Below, piece after piece: positions 17,126 to 26,093 of a stretch of DNA of 42,546 nt. A program made the position numbers and the translations under genes. The stretch spans positions 1 through 42,546 of the forward strand of contig JAFVBL010000027.1 in the NCBI GenBank assembly GCA_017479985.1. The letters run 5' to 3'. The DNA is from Alphaproteobacteria bacterium (GTDB taxonomy: Bacteria; Pseudomonadota; Alphaproteobacteria; RF32; CAG-239). Every line of letters begins with the position of its first letter. The stretch's first letter is position 1. Below the pieces are notes generated by a model. The model had not been told where the DNA came from and ran no database searches. It saw only the letters and a list, made by a program, of their open reading frames with translations.

Positions 17126-17485
17126 TTATTGATAATAGTTGTAATATTGCTGATAATTGTAATGTTGTCGATTGTTATAGTATTGTGAATTGTAATATTG
17201 AGTCTGATTTTTCTCTTTCTTTTTTTCACCGAGCATCATCGGAACCGCAATTGGCGCGGCAATAACCGCTCCCACGGCTGAAAGAGCAATCATTGAAGCA
17301 CCGTAAACTATTCCGATTGGAACAGCAACAGGTGTGATAAGTAATTCATCAACGGGTATCGGAGAAAAATTGTCTATTGTATCGAAAATACCGTTTTGAT
17401 TGGATTGTCCGGAGGATGCTGCCGAACATTCCGCCGCATACGCCAATGCCGATATCGAAAATAAAATTAACAAATATTTATTCAT
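17126..17485 (-). CDS. Small secreted Tyr/Gln/Asn-tailed protein
   Basis: The 119-residue product has a signal peptide (residues 1-22, cleavage near CSAAS). A hydrophobic Ala/Val/Pro/Gly-rich middle follows (about 48-85), which could insert in a membrane. The basic KKKEK at 87-91 precedes a tail made almost only of Tyr, Asn and Gln (YYNSQYYNNRQHYNYQQYYNYYQ pattern). Such tails are low-complexity and possibly aggregation-prone. The family is not recognised. The start has an AAGGA ribosome site. It is convergent with htpG across a terminator. Confidence 0.7.
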   Translation of the reverse strand: MNKYLLILFSISALAYAAECSAASSGQSNQNGIFDTIDNFSPIPVDELLITPVAVPIGIVYGASMIALSAVGAVIAAPIAVPMMLGEKKKEKNQTQYYNSQYYNNRQHYNYQQYYNYYQ

Positions 17486-17546
17486 TTTTCCATTCCTTTT
17501 AGTGTATAAAGATATATCTAGCAGACAAACACGTCGGCGTCAATAC

Positions 17547-17580
17547 AAAACCCCGTAATCGCAAAAATGCAACTGCGGGG
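17547..17580 (-). terminator. Terminator of the 17589 gene
   Basis: On the minus strand, CCCCG (17580-17576) pairs with CGGGG (17555-17551), followed by TTTTG. It starts 9 bases after the stop of the gene at 17589. Confidence 0.7.
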
Positions 17581-17588
17581 TTTTTGTT

Positions 17589-17912
17589 TTAGCGCATAGC
17601 TTCATTAAGAACACCTACCGCTTTACCGATGTCACCGCTCCCGACAAGAATCAGATTGAGGGGCGACAGCTTGCGTAAGTACTTGGTGCAGCCGGTGTCG
17701 AGCAGAACATTGGCAAAGCCGTTCCAGTCAAAAACCGCTTGCTCTGCCTCCTTGATGTTACCTGTTGTCAGCACAAACAATTTTCTGTGCATCTCAGATT
17801 GCAGGCACGGCACGGTTGTCACTTCGTCTATGCAGACGTCTTCATTTTCTGCCAGACAGGAATACCATATTCCGGAATTGTCCAGCACTCTCTTGATGTT
17901 GTTAACATTCAT
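17589..17912 (-). CDS. Hypothetical cytoplasmic protein
   Basis: I place the start at the ATG at 17912, giving 107 residues (MNVNNIKRVLDNSGIWYS). Longer frames begin at a TTG at 17978 or an ATG at 17954, but these bases form the -35 and -10 of a good promoter, so they are probably upstream of the transcript. None of the starts has a clear ribosome site. The product has four or five Cys and a C-terminal LNLILVGSGDIGKAVGVLNEAM that looks like a small alpha/beta fold. Family and function are not recognised. It is flanked by its own promoter and terminator. Confidence 0.55.
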   Translation of the reverse strand: MNVNNIKRVLDNSGIWYSCLAENEDVCIDEVTTVPCLQSEMHRKLFVLTTGNIKEAEQAVFDWNGFANVLLDTGCTKYLRKLSPLNLILVGSGDIGKAVGVLNEAMR

Positions 17913-17949
17913 AGGTAATAATTTGTAAGTTGTAAATTGTTCGAGTTTC

Positions 17950-17978
17950 AGCATAAATACTTTTGTTATTTTTGTCAA
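17950..17978 (-). promoter_or_regulatory. Sigma-70-type promoter of the 17589 gene
   Basis: On the minus strand, a perfect TTGACA (17978-17973), 17 bases, then TATGCT (17955-17950). It predicts a transcript starting near 17943, ahead of the ATG at 17912. Confidence 0.55.
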
Positions 17979-18088
17979 TATATTTTATAAAAATTTAACG
18001 ATTTTTTTACGTTCAATACAAAGATTTTGCTTGAAGAATCAAATTTTGTGATATAAATTCGAGGCAAATTCAAATTTATTTGATTTTT

Positions 18089-18112
18089 GCGTCGGTTCTT
18101 CGGAACTTGCGC
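18089..18112 (+). promoter_or_regulatory. UUCG-loop hairpin in the ppdK leader
   Basis: GTTC-TTCG-GAAC (18095-18106), flanked by a GCG/CGC clamp, forms a compact stable hairpin 40 bases before the ppdK start. A second inverted repeat, TCAAA-TTTA-TTTGA, lies at 18070-18083. Either may stabilise or regulate the leader. Confidence 0.35.
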
Positions 18113-18152
18113 GTTGTTTTAACAAATATAGCTAACAGGAGCTTAACATATT

Positions 18153-20834
18153 ATGAGTAAATGGGTTTATACATTTGGAAACGGCAAAGCCGAAGGCGAT
18201 GCCAATATGCGTAATCTCCTCGGCGGTAAAGGCGCCAACCTTGCAGAAATGAATAAGGTCGGCCTGCCGGTTCCTCCGGGATTTACGGTTACAACAGAAG
18301 TTTGTACATACTACTATGCACACAACAACACTTATCCGTCAGATTTAAAAGATCAGGTAAAGACGGCGGTTGCCGGTGTTGAAGCCATTATGGGCAAAAA
18401 GTTCGGTGATAACAGCAATCCGTTGTTGTTTTCTGTTCGTTCCGGCGCAAGAATCTCTATGCCGGGTATGATGGATACGGTTTTGAACCTCGGTTTGAAT
18501 GACGAAAGCGTTAAAGGTTTGGCGCAAACTTCCGGTAATGAAAGATTTGCATACGATTCTTACCGCCGTTTTATCCAAATGTTTTCCGATGTTGTTTTGG
18601 GCGCTGATTTAGATGAATATGAAGGCGCTTTGGAAGCAATGAAAAAAGCAAAAGGTTATTCGTCCGATACGGATTTGACCACTGAAGATTTGAAAGAATT
18701 GGTTAATCAATATAAGCAAATCGGCCAAAAATTAGGTAAAGTCGTTCCGCAAGATCCGTGGGAACAACTTTGGCTCGGTATCGGTGCCGTATTCGGTTCT
18801 TGGAATGTGGCACGCGCCATTACATATCGTAAGCTGAACAATATTCCGGGCGATTGGGGTACGGCTTGTAACGTTCAGACAATGGTGTTCGGTAATGCAG
18901 GTAACGACTCCGCAACCGGTGTTTGCTTCTCGCGTGATCCGGCAACCGGTGAAAACAAGTATTACGGTGAATATCTCGTAAATGCTCAAGGTGAAGATGT
19001 TGTGGCCGGTATTCGTACACCGCAACCGATGAGCTCTAAGGGTGAAGGTAATTCTTTGGAAGAATTGTGGCCGAATCTGTATAAGCAATTGGTAGATGTC
19101 CGCAATGCTTTGGAAGCACACTACAAAGATATGCAGGATATGGAATTTACCATTGAACACGGCAAATTGTGGATGTTGCAATGCCGTAACGGTAAGAGAA
19201 CGGCTGCCGCTGCCGTAAGAATGGCAGTTGAAATGTTTGACGAAGGTCTGATTACCAAAGAAGAAGCTATTATGCGCGTTGGTGCAGACCAGTTAGACCA
19301 GCTCTTGCATCCGATGTTGGATCCGAAAGCAGATAAAAAAGTGATTGCAACCGGTTTGCCGGCTTCTCCTGGTGCCGCTGTCGGTCGTGCCGTATTCTGT
19401 GCGGAAGATGCGGAAGCTTGGGCTGCCAAAGGCGAAAAAGTTATTCTTATTCGTAACGAAACATCTCCGGAAGATATCGGCGGTATGCACGCTTCTCAAG
19501 GTGTTATTACCGCACGCGGCGGTATGACCTCTCACGCGGCCGTTGTCGCTCGCGGTATGGGTACACCGTGCGTTTCCGGTTCAACCGATATTACAATCGA
19601 CTACACCTCAAAGACAATGACGACCAAATCCGGTTCTTGCATTAAAGAAGGTGATTGGGTTTCTTTGGACGGCGGTAAAGGTCAGATTATCGAAGGTAAA
19701 ATCCCGACGGTTAAGGCTGATACCAACTCCGGCAATTTCGGCCGCTTTATGAAATGGGTTGATGAAATTCGTACGATGCACGTTCGTGCCAATGCCGAAA
19801 CACCGACAGATGCCAAACAAGCTCTTGAATTCGGTGCCGAAGGTATCGGTTTGGCTCGTACGGAACATATGTTCTTTGATGCAAAACGTATTTCAGATAT
19901 GCGTACAATGATTTTGTCTGACAATGAAGAAGGCCGCAGAGCTGCTTTGGCTCGTTTGTTGCCGTATCAAAAAGAAGACTTCAAAGAATTATATCGCACA
20001 ATGAACGGTTATCCGGTTGTTATTCGTTTGCTTGACCCGCCGCTTCACGAATTTTTGCCGCACACAGATGCCGAAATGCAAGAATTGGCTGACAAGATGG
20101 GCAAAACTTTGAACGAGGTTAAGAATCGTTCCAACGCTTTGCACGAAATGAATCCGATGCTTGGTCACCGCGGTTGCCGTTTGGCCGTAACATATCCGGA
20201 AATTTGCGAAATGCAAACTCGTGCTATTCTTGAAGCCGCGATGGAATGTCGTGATGAAGGCGTAAAGGTTACGCCGGAAATCGAAGTTCCGTTAATCGGT
20301 TCCAAGAAAGAATTGGATATTGTTAAGAACATTATCGACACTACGGCTCAAACAATTTTTGCCGAAAAAGGTAAGAGCATAGAGTATGAAGTAGGCACGA
20401 TGATTGAATTGCCGCGCGCTGCTTTGATGGCAGAAGAAATTGCCGCTTCGGCTGCATTCTTCGGCTTTGGTACCAATGACTTGACTCAAACCACATTGGG
20501 TATGAGCCGTGACGATACCGGTGCGATTTTGGATTGTTACCGCTCTAAGGGTATTTATGTTGCAGATCCGTTTGCATCTATCGATACCGAGGGTGTGGGC
20601 AAACTCGTTAAACGCGCTTGCGAATACGGTCGTGAAACGAATCCGGATTTGCTTTTGGGCGTTTGCGGTGAACACGGTGGTGATCCGAAGTCCATTGAGT
20701 TCTTCCAACAATGCGGTTTAGACTATGTGTCATGCTCTCCGTTCCGTGTACCGGTAGCACGTTTGGCTGCTGCTCAGGCTGCGGTTAAATATGGGAAGAC
20801 ACAGAAAGAGCACAAACTTAACAAAGCCGCATAA
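18153..20834 (+). CDS. ppdK: Pyruvate, phosphate dikinase
   Basis: The 893-residue enzyme interconverts pyruvate, ATP and phosphate with PEP, AMP and pyrophosphate; in anaerobes it often runs toward pyruvate in a PPi-based glycolysis. It has an N-terminal ATP-grasp domain (LLGGKGANLAEM at about 22-33, SVRSGARISMPGMMDTVLNLG), a central phosphohistidine domain (GGMTSHAAVVARGMGTPCVSG, His461 as the phosphocarrier), and a C-terminal PEP/pyruvate TIM barrel with FGFGTNDLTQTTLG and VCGEHGGDP. The length is normal for bacterial PPDK. The ATG has an AGGAG site upstream. It is followed by a large nested hairpin. Confidence 0.98.
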   Translation: MSKWVYTFGNGKAEGDANMRNLLGGKGANLAEMNKVGLPVPPGFTVTTEVCTYYYAHNNTYPSDLKDQVKTAVAGVEAIMGKKFGDNSNPLLFSVRSGARISMPGMMDTVLNLGLNDESVKGLAQTSGNERFAYDSYRRFIQMFSDVVLGADLDEYEGALEAMKKAKGYSSDTDLTTEDLKELVNQYKQIGQKLGKVVPQDPWEQLWLGIGAVFGSWNVARAITYRKLNNIPGDWGTACNVQTMVFGNAGNDSATGVCFSRDPATGENKYYGEYLVNAQGEDVVAGIRTPQPMSSKGEGNSLEELWPNLYKQLVDVRNALEAHYKDMQDMEFTIEHGKLWMLQCRNGKRTAAAAVRMAVEMFDEGLITKEEAIMRVGADQLDQLLHPMLDPKADKKVIATGLPASPGAAVGRAVFCAEDAEAWAAKGEKVILIRNETSPEDIGGMHASQGVITARGGMTSHAAVVARGMGTPCVSGSTDITIDYTSKTMTTKSGSCIKEGDWVSLDGGKGQIIEGKIPTVKADTNSGNFGRFMKWVDEIRTMHVRANAETPTDAKQALEFGAEGIGLARTEHMFFDAKRISDMRTMILSDNEEGRRAALARLLPYQKEDFKELYRTMNGYPVVIRLLDPPLHEFLPHTDAEMQELADKMGKTLNEVKNRSNALHEMNPMLGHRGCRLAVTYPEICEMQTRAILEAAMECRDEGVKVTPEIEVPLIGSKKELDIVKNIIDTTAQTIFAEKGKSIEYEVGTMIELPRAALMAEEIAASAAFFGFGTNDLTQTTLGMSRDDTGAILDCYRSKGIYVADPFASIDTEGVGKLVKRACEYGRETNPDLLLGVCGEHGGDPKSIEFFQQCGLDYVSCSPFRVPVARLAAAQAAVKYGKTQKEHKLNKAA

Positions 20835-20835
20835 T

Positions 20836-20926
20836 AAAGCGCACTAAAAACACTTTCTGCTGGCAGGATTTTTTCGTCGTGTACAAAGGTACATAAGAAA
20901 AAATCCTGCTTCGCATTAAGCGCTTT
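20836..20926 (+). terminator. Large nested hairpin and terminator after ppdK
   Basis: Three nested pairings: AAAGCGC (20836-20842) with GCGCTTT (20920-20926), GCAGGATTTTTTC (20863-20875) with GAAAAAATCCTGC (20897-20909), and an inner GTAC/GTAC around AAAG (20881-20892). A T-rich run follows. The 13-bp middle arm is perfect. It is unusually large for a simple terminator. Confidence 0.6.
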
Positions 20927-21115
20927 TATTACGCTTTAGCATCTCGCTATCCGAGTTTTGGTGAAGCTAATACATAAGGGAGATTCTTTCTTTGAGAATG
21001 AGTCTCCTTTTTGTATGTTTTTTATCGTTTGGCAATTCAGTACAATGTCATAAAAATATCATATACAAATCAATATTTTTTGTTATACTGACGAAAAAGT
21101 TAAGGGAGTTGGTTT

Positions 21116-23689
21116 ATGAGAAAATATATATCTTTTTTCTTTTCTGTTTTATTTTTTGCGGTATCTGGTTCTGTGCTGACGGTCAATGATTCGTATGCCT
21201 CAATATGTTTACTTTACGATGAAAATTGTATGCAAAACGAATCGAATGCGCCGCGTGAAGATGATTGTACACGGAGCGATTATTATCCGTGTTTATCCGA
21301 GCAAGTAACCGAGTTGAAGTCGCAAGGGTGGAAATGTTCATCGGTGAAATCCTGTGCCGGCAAGTGTTACTGTCAGCCGAAAGAAAAACCAACCGGCGAG
21401 TCAGGTGAAGATAATATGAATAAATGGCCGGAACAATATCGTAATGCCGATGGTTCAAATAATTCTGATTTATATAACTGTAAAATTTCCGGTCAGCAAG
21501 ACGGTATCTTTTATTGGAAATGTACATTAAAGGAAATATGTACGGATAAAAAAGATTCGTATTTTGTCATCTCTAAAGGCAAAACAACGGCTGATGTTGA
21601 AGCAGAACAGGAAAAAATATGTAATGCCGACGGTTATACCTTTATAAAGGGCGAATCGAAGAAATCATCGTATTTATGCGGACATTGCGCGGAACATTCG
21701 TCCGGTTGCAAACGCGGTGTGCCGGAAAATGAAGTGCCGAGCGGGTGTTATGCGCCGTGTAAAGAAGTCGGCAAGGCTACTTTGAAAACGGGTGAAACCG
21801 TGAAATGCTGTGTTTTTGAGCCGATGTTTGATGTTAAAAAGGCAGAAGATATTGCCGAATATCATCGTCCGGAAAAAATGAGTGATTGCTATATTACACT
21901 CGATAAAAAATCGGCAGCGGACGGTGAATATTGTTATAAACAGCAAAAAATGCCGGAAAATTGTGCCGAAGGCTATGTATGGAATGATTTTGTTGCCGCT
22001 TATGAGCCGATGAAAGAACATTGTTCCTGTGTGCCGGCAAGATGTCCGGAGGGTTCTGCCGCTCAAAAACCTGAAGGGTGCTTTGAGTATTTTAATGTCG
22101 GAAAATCCGCTGCGGATATTTGCTGGAAAACGACCGAATTGAGCGATGTTTGCGCATCGGGTGAAGTTAAAAATGCAAAAGAATGTCCGTATGGGGCGGA
22201 AAACGGCGGACATACCGCGTGCGGTAAACAATGCTATGTATGTAAAGAAAAAGCAGATACTTGTCCGCTCGGACAAACGGATAATGCCGAAAAATGCAAG
22301 GTCGGGTATGACTTGGGGACAACAACAAAAACCGGAAAACAATGCTATATCTGCAAAGATGAAAATTCGTGTCCGGAAGGGCAAACCGATAACACAGACG
22401 ATTGCGCTTACGGTTTTGATGTCGGTGCGGAAACGGAAAACGGCAAGCAGTGCTATAAATGCCATAAACCGAGCTGTCGCGATTTCGGTTACGACGATGT
22501 TTGTACGGACGGTTGCCGCAAAGATGTTTTGACAATGTGTTCGGCTAAATATTTGCCAAACGGATTAACCTGTTATGAAACAACAAAACAGGAATGTGTC
22601 AACGGTTGCGGTCCGAACGGATGTGCACTTTGTCCGGCAGGATATACTTCGGAAAAAACAGAAGGCTGCTACGATACCGTTGTCGGTGCCGACGGCGTTT
22701 CCGCTTGCTATAAAGAAATTAAGTGCTGTGCAGATAAAGATTTTGTGTATGAGATGCGAAAACCGGAGATTATCGCCGGATATGATATTAAAGATGCACA
22801 AGGTGTTCAGGGCGGATATTGCCAGAGAGAAAAGGTATGTCCGGAAAATGAAACAACGGTTTGCACAGAAAGCCTGAATGATACGCAATGTGTGGTGTGC
22901 AATCCGAGCGGTAATTACAGTGCGTCGGCACAATGCTTCGCGGCTGTTGAAAAGTCAAATATATGTGCGGCGGATTTGGTTAAAAATCCGCAAGATTGCG
23001 AATACGGTGCCGAACTCGGACAAGCAACGGAATGTGGCGCACCGTGCTATAAATGTAAAATATGTAAGCCAAAGGATTGTTCAGAATATACAATTGAGAA
23101 AAAGCCGCATACTGCGGAGACGACATACGATGTATGTGATGCCGGCTGTAAGCAAGCATTGAGATACAGATGCAAAGCCGGTTTTGAATATCGTAACGGC
23201 GGTTGTGTCGAACCGTGTCCGGCTGATTATCCGTATGACGGCAAATGTCCGGAAGCAATGGTCGGTAAAGATACGTATACAACTTTTGACGGGCGGTACT
23301 GCTTTGATTGCGGCAAAGTGACCGAAGCTGAGGCGGAATACCGCTGTGCGGACGAATGGGTCGGCAATACACACTATTTCTATACAACAGATGTTTTGAC
23401 CGGATATTCGTATCCGAACGGTTGTTGCGTTAAAGATCCTTGTTCCGGCGTATATCGTGAAGGGTATATTGAAGGTGTGTCCAAGAGCAAAGATAACGGC
23501 GGAGATTATTGGTGCTGTATGGCAGGATATAAATCCGAAGCATCGTCCGTGTATTTTCCGAGCGATACGCCGCACTGCAGATATGTCGGTAAAACGGGAA
23601 CCTATTGCGGACCGAATACAACCGGACCTTCGGAAACGCATTATTTTTGCAAAGTCGGCAAGTTGGTCGGGAAAAAATGTGTTGAATAG
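21116..23689 (+). CDS. Secreted cysteine-rich repeat protein
   Basis: The 857-residue product starts after AAGGGAG. A signal peptide (residues 1-28, cleavage after DSYA) is followed by an entirely Cys-rich exported protein with no membrane segment. Four related modules of about 36 residues are visible, starting at residues 346, 383, 419 and 617. Each runs Cys, then (V/T)(K/D)NxxxC, a YG or GY pair, a stretch ending G(K/A)xCYxC. The rest has Cys spacings of EGF- or knottin-like density and repeated CPEG / CPAGY starts. A disulfide-stabilised surface or matrix protein is likely. I recognise no named domain. A bidirectional terminator follows. Confidence 0.75.
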   Translation: MRKYISFFFSVLFFAVSGSVLTVNDSYASICLLYDENCMQNESNAPREDDCTRSDYYPCLSEQVTELKSQGWKCSSVKSCAGKCYCQPKEKPTGESGEDNMNKWPEQYRNADGSNNSDLYNCKISGQQDGIFYWKCTLKEICTDKKDSYFVISKGKTTADVEAEQEKICNADGYTFIKGESKKSSYLCGHCAEHSSGCKRGVPENEVPSGCYAPCKEVGKATLKTGETVKCCVFEPMFDVKKAEDIAEYHRPEKMSDCYITLDKKSAADGEYCYKQQKMPENCAEGYVWNDFVAAYEPMKEHCSCVPARCPEGSAAQKPEGCFEYFNVGKSAADICWKTTELSDVCASGEVKNAKECPYGAENGGHTACGKQCYVCKEKADTCPLGQTDNAEKCKVGYDLGTTTKTGKQCYICKDENSCPEGQTDNTDDCAYGFDVGAETENGKQCYKCHKPSCRDFGYDDVCTDGCRKDVLTMCSAKYLPNGLTCYETTKQECVNGCGPNGCALCPAGYTSEKTEGCYDTVVGADGVSACYKEIKCCADKDFVYEMRKPEIIAGYDIKDAQGVQGGYCQREKVCPENETTVCTESLNDTQCVVCNPSGNYSASAQCFAAVEKSNICAADLVKNPQDCEYGAELGQATECGAPCYKCKICKPKDCSEYTIEKKPHTAETTYDVCDAGCKQALRYRCKAGFEYRNGGCVEPCPADYPYDGKCPEAMVGKDTYTTFDGRYCFDCGKVTEAEAEYRCADEWVGNTHYFYTTDVLTGYSYPNGCCVKDPCSGVYREGYIEGVSKSKDNGGDYWCCMAGYKSEASSVYFPSDTPHCRYVGKTGTYCGPNTTGPSETHYFCKVGKLVGKKCVE

Positions 23690-23705
23690 CGATAATGACA
23701 TTATA

Positions 23706-23735
23706 AAAAAAGCGGAGATTTTTCTCCGCTTTTTT
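23706..23735. terminator. Bidirectional terminator between the Cys-rich gene and ackA
   Basis: AAAAAAGCGGAGA (23706-23718) pairs perfectly with TCTCCGCTTTTTT (23723-23735) around TTTT, giving a U run on both strands. Confidence 0.9.
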
Positions 23736-23752
23736 CTGCTTTATGATATTGA

Positions 23753-24937
23753 TTAAATGTTTGCCAGACGGACCGTATCGTGTGCAATCATCAATTCTTC
23801 ATCGGTCGGAATGATATAGACTTTTACTTTCGAATCCGGTGTGGAAATCATAATTGTTTCGCCGCGCTTACGGTTATTTTCTTCATCGAGTTTAATGCCT
23901 AAATACGCCAGACGCTCAATCAGCTGTTTGCGTAAAAGCCAACCGTTTTCACCCACGCCGGCGGTAAAGACAATCGCATCAACCCCGCCTAAAACAGCAA
24001 TGTAGCCGCCGATGATTTTTAAAAGTGAATGTACATAACAATCGGTTGCCAAAATACATTTTTCATCACCGTTCAAAACGCCGTTTTCCACATCGCGGTT
24101 GTCGGCATAACCGCACAACGCAAACATACCGCTTTGTTTGTTGAGCAGATTATTGGCTTCATCAACGCTTAAGCCGTCTTTTTTCATAATATACAACGGA
24201 ATATACGGGTCAATATCACCCGAGCGAGTACCCATAATGGTGCCGGCAAGCGGGGTAAAGCCCATAGAAGTGTCAACGCATTTACCGTTTTCAACTGCAG
24301 AAATCGAGGCACCGTTGCCTAAGTGGCAGGTAATGATTTTGCCTTGTTTGCCGATAAGTTTGGCACATTCTTGAGAAACATATTTATGCGATGTGCCGTG
24401 AAAACCGTAGCGACGGATTTTGTTGCGCGTATATTGGTCTTCCGGAATGGCATAACGGTAGGCTTCCGGTTTCATTGTTTGGTGGAATGATGTGTCAAAC
24501 ACCACAACTTGCGGTACGTTCGGCAGAACTTCCTTGACAGCCTTTAAGCCCAAAACGTGCGCCGGATTATGGAGCGGTGCCAAATCTGAAAGACCGGCTA
24601 TTTGCTCAATGACTTCATCGGTTACCAAAACGGATTCCTTGAAAATATCGCCGCCTTGTACAATGCGATGTCCGACAGCACTCAGTTCGTCCATCGATTT
24701 AAGCGCGCCGTTTAAAAGCAGGTTGAACACGCCGCGAATCGCTTCCGAATGTGTCGGTAACGGCATCGGGTGCTGTTGTTTCGGTGCATCGCCGTATTGA
24801 ATTTTGATAAATGAATTTTCCAAGCCGATGCGTTCGGCAATACCTTTGGAAACAACTTCATAATTTTCGCCTTCGACATTGTAAAGTTGGAATTTCAATG
24901 AAGAAGAACCGCAGTTAATAACAAGAATTTTTTTCAT
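23753..24937 (-). CDS. ackA: Acetate kinase
   Basis: The 394-residue enzyme makes ATP and acetate from acetyl phosphate and ADP. It shows the sugar-kinase/Hsp70-fold pattern: VINCGSSSLKFQLY at the N-terminus, GHRIVQGGD, VVFDTSFHQTM, RRYGFHGTSHKYV with the conserved His residues, HLGNGASISAV, MGFTPLAGTIMGTRSGDIDP, and FTAGVGENG. Length is normal. It sits 12 bases behind pta, so the two form the acetate-producing ATP-generating operon. Confidence 0.98.
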   Translation of the reverse strand: MKKILVINCGSSSLKFQLYNVEGENYEVVSKGIAERIGLENSFIKIQYGDAPKQQHPMPLPTHSEAIRGVFNLLLNGALKSMDELSAVGHRIVQGGDIFKESVLVTDEVIEQIAGLSDLAPLHNPAHVLGLKAVKEVLPNVPQVVVFDTSFHQTMKPEAYRYAIPEDQYTRNKIRRYGFHGTSHKYVSQECAKLIGKQGKIITCHLGNGASISAVENGKCVDTSMGFTPLAGTIMGTRSGDIDPYIPLYIMKKDGLSVDEANNLLNKQSGMFALCGYADNRDVENGVLNGDEKCILATDCYVHSLLKIIGGYIAVLGGVDAIVFTAGVGENGWLLRKQLIERLAYLGIKLDEENNRKRGETIMISTPDSKVKVYIIPTDEELMIAHDTVRLANI

Positions 24938-24949
24938 CGGTTAAAGTCC

Positions 24950-25954
24950 TTATTTTGTTGCTTGTAAACAGGTGATGGCGATTGCGCCGACAATGTCTTC
25001 GGCAAAGCAACCGCGCGAAAGGTCATTGACAGGTGCGTTTAAGCCCTGCAAAATCGGTCCGTAGGCTTCACAGCCGCCGAGACGTTGCAAAAGTTTGTAG
25101 CTGATATTTCCCGCTTCCAGTGTCGGGAATACCAAAACACGTGCTTTTCCGGCAACATTGCTGTTTGGTGCTTTTTTGGCGGCAACAACCGAATCGAGAG
25201 CTGCATCGGCTTGCAATTCTCCGTCAAGTTTAATGCCGAGATTTTTGTATTCGTCGGTTTGTAAAGCCTCAAGGGCGATTTGTGCGGCGCGTTTTACTTT
25301 TTCCACTTCATCACCTTTGCCCGAACCTTTGGTCGAAAACGAAAGCATTGCCACGTTCGGTTCAATGCCGAACAAAATAGCGGTTTGCGCGGCATTTAAG
25401 GCAATATCCGCCAGTTCTTTATCGGTCGGGTTAATGATAATGCCGCAGTCGGAAAAGATATACGGCGTATCGTTTGAGAGCATAATAAAGAATGATGATG
25501 CACTGCCGCCTTTTTTGGCTGCCTTGATGATTTGCAATGCCGGACGTACCGTATCGGCGGTTGAGTGATTGGCACCGGAAACCATACCGTCGGCGTGTCC
25601 TGATTTTATCATCAGCGTACCGAAATAGTTGTAATTCAGCGCCAATTTTGCGGCGTCCTCTTTGCTCAACCCTTTTTCTTTGCGCAATTCATAGAGTAAC
25701 TCGGTATATTCGCTCAAACGCGGTGATTCTTCCGGCTTAATAAACTCAATACCGTCGGTGTTCCAACCTTTTGCGGCAAAGTGCGCCTTCATTTGCGCGA
25801 CATCACCCAAAATGATGATTTTTGCGGCGCCTTCGTCATTGATAATATGTGCCGCCTCCAAAACACGTTCGTCCTCGCCTTCCGGCAGAACGATTGTTTT
25901 CAGGTTTTGTTTGGCCTTTGCCAAAAGCGAAGTAATGTATTTGCTTTTTACCAT
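24950..25954 (-). CDS. pta: Phosphate acetyltransferase, short form
   Basis: The 334-residue enzyme converts acetyl-CoA and phosphate to acetyl phosphate, the substrate of the next gene. It is the single-domain PTA_PTB form without the N-terminal extensions of enterobacterial Pta. Visible patterns are IVLPEGEDERVLEAA, KSGHADGMVSGANHSTADTVRPALQIIK, NPTDKELADIA, MLSFSTKGSGKG, ARVLVFPTLEAGNISYKLLQRLGG, and GPILQGLNAPVNDLSRG. An AAGGA site precedes the ATG. A likely promoter (TTGCAA, 17 bases, TAGATA on the minus strand) lies upstream. Confidence 0.97.
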   Translation of the reverse strand: MVKSKYITSLLAKAKQNLKTIVLPEGEDERVLEAAHIINDEGAAKIIILGDVAQMKAHFAAKGWNTDGIEFIKPEESPRLSEYTELLYELRKEKGLSKEDAAKLALNYNYFGTLMIKSGHADGMVSGANHSTADTVRPALQIIKAAKKGGSASSFFIMLSNDTPYIFSDCGIIINPTDKELADIALNAAQTAILFGIEPNVAMLSFSTKGSGKGDEVEKVKRAAQIALEALQTDEYKNLGIKLDGELQADAALDSVVAAKKAPNSNVAGKARVLVFPTLEAGNISYKLLQRLGGCEAYGPILQGLNAPVNDLSRGCFAEDIVGAIAITCLQATK

Positions 25955-26034
25955 TATCCCAATCCTTTAAGTTTGTCAGATTAAAAATTATCTATAATAA
26001 ACAACCGTTCTTTGCAAATGTCTATAAAAAAGTT

Positions 26035-26063
26035 TTGATTTTCCGATTGAATTGTTATATTCT
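26035..26063 (+). promoter_or_regulatory. Sigma-70-type promoter of the 26094 gene
   Basis: TTGATT (26035-26040), 17 bases, then TATTCT (26058-26063), 31 bases before the ATG at 26094. Confidence 0.5.
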
Positions 26064-26093
26064 GCACTAAATTCATATTTTGTAAGGTGAAAA

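Noticed and set aside
18027..18057. Promoter of ppdK
   Set aside because: TTGCTT and GATATA at 17 bases are only a weak match, with other equally weak choices nearby.
20992..21189. 65-residue hydrophobic plus-strand frame before the Cys-rich gene
   Set aside because: It overlaps the start of the well-supported gene at 21116 in another frame and its hydrophobicity comes from AT-rich sequence.
21674..22465. 263-residue frame antisense to the Cys-rich gene
   Set aside because: Mirror of Cys and Gly codons on the other strand; no ribosome site and no family resemblance.
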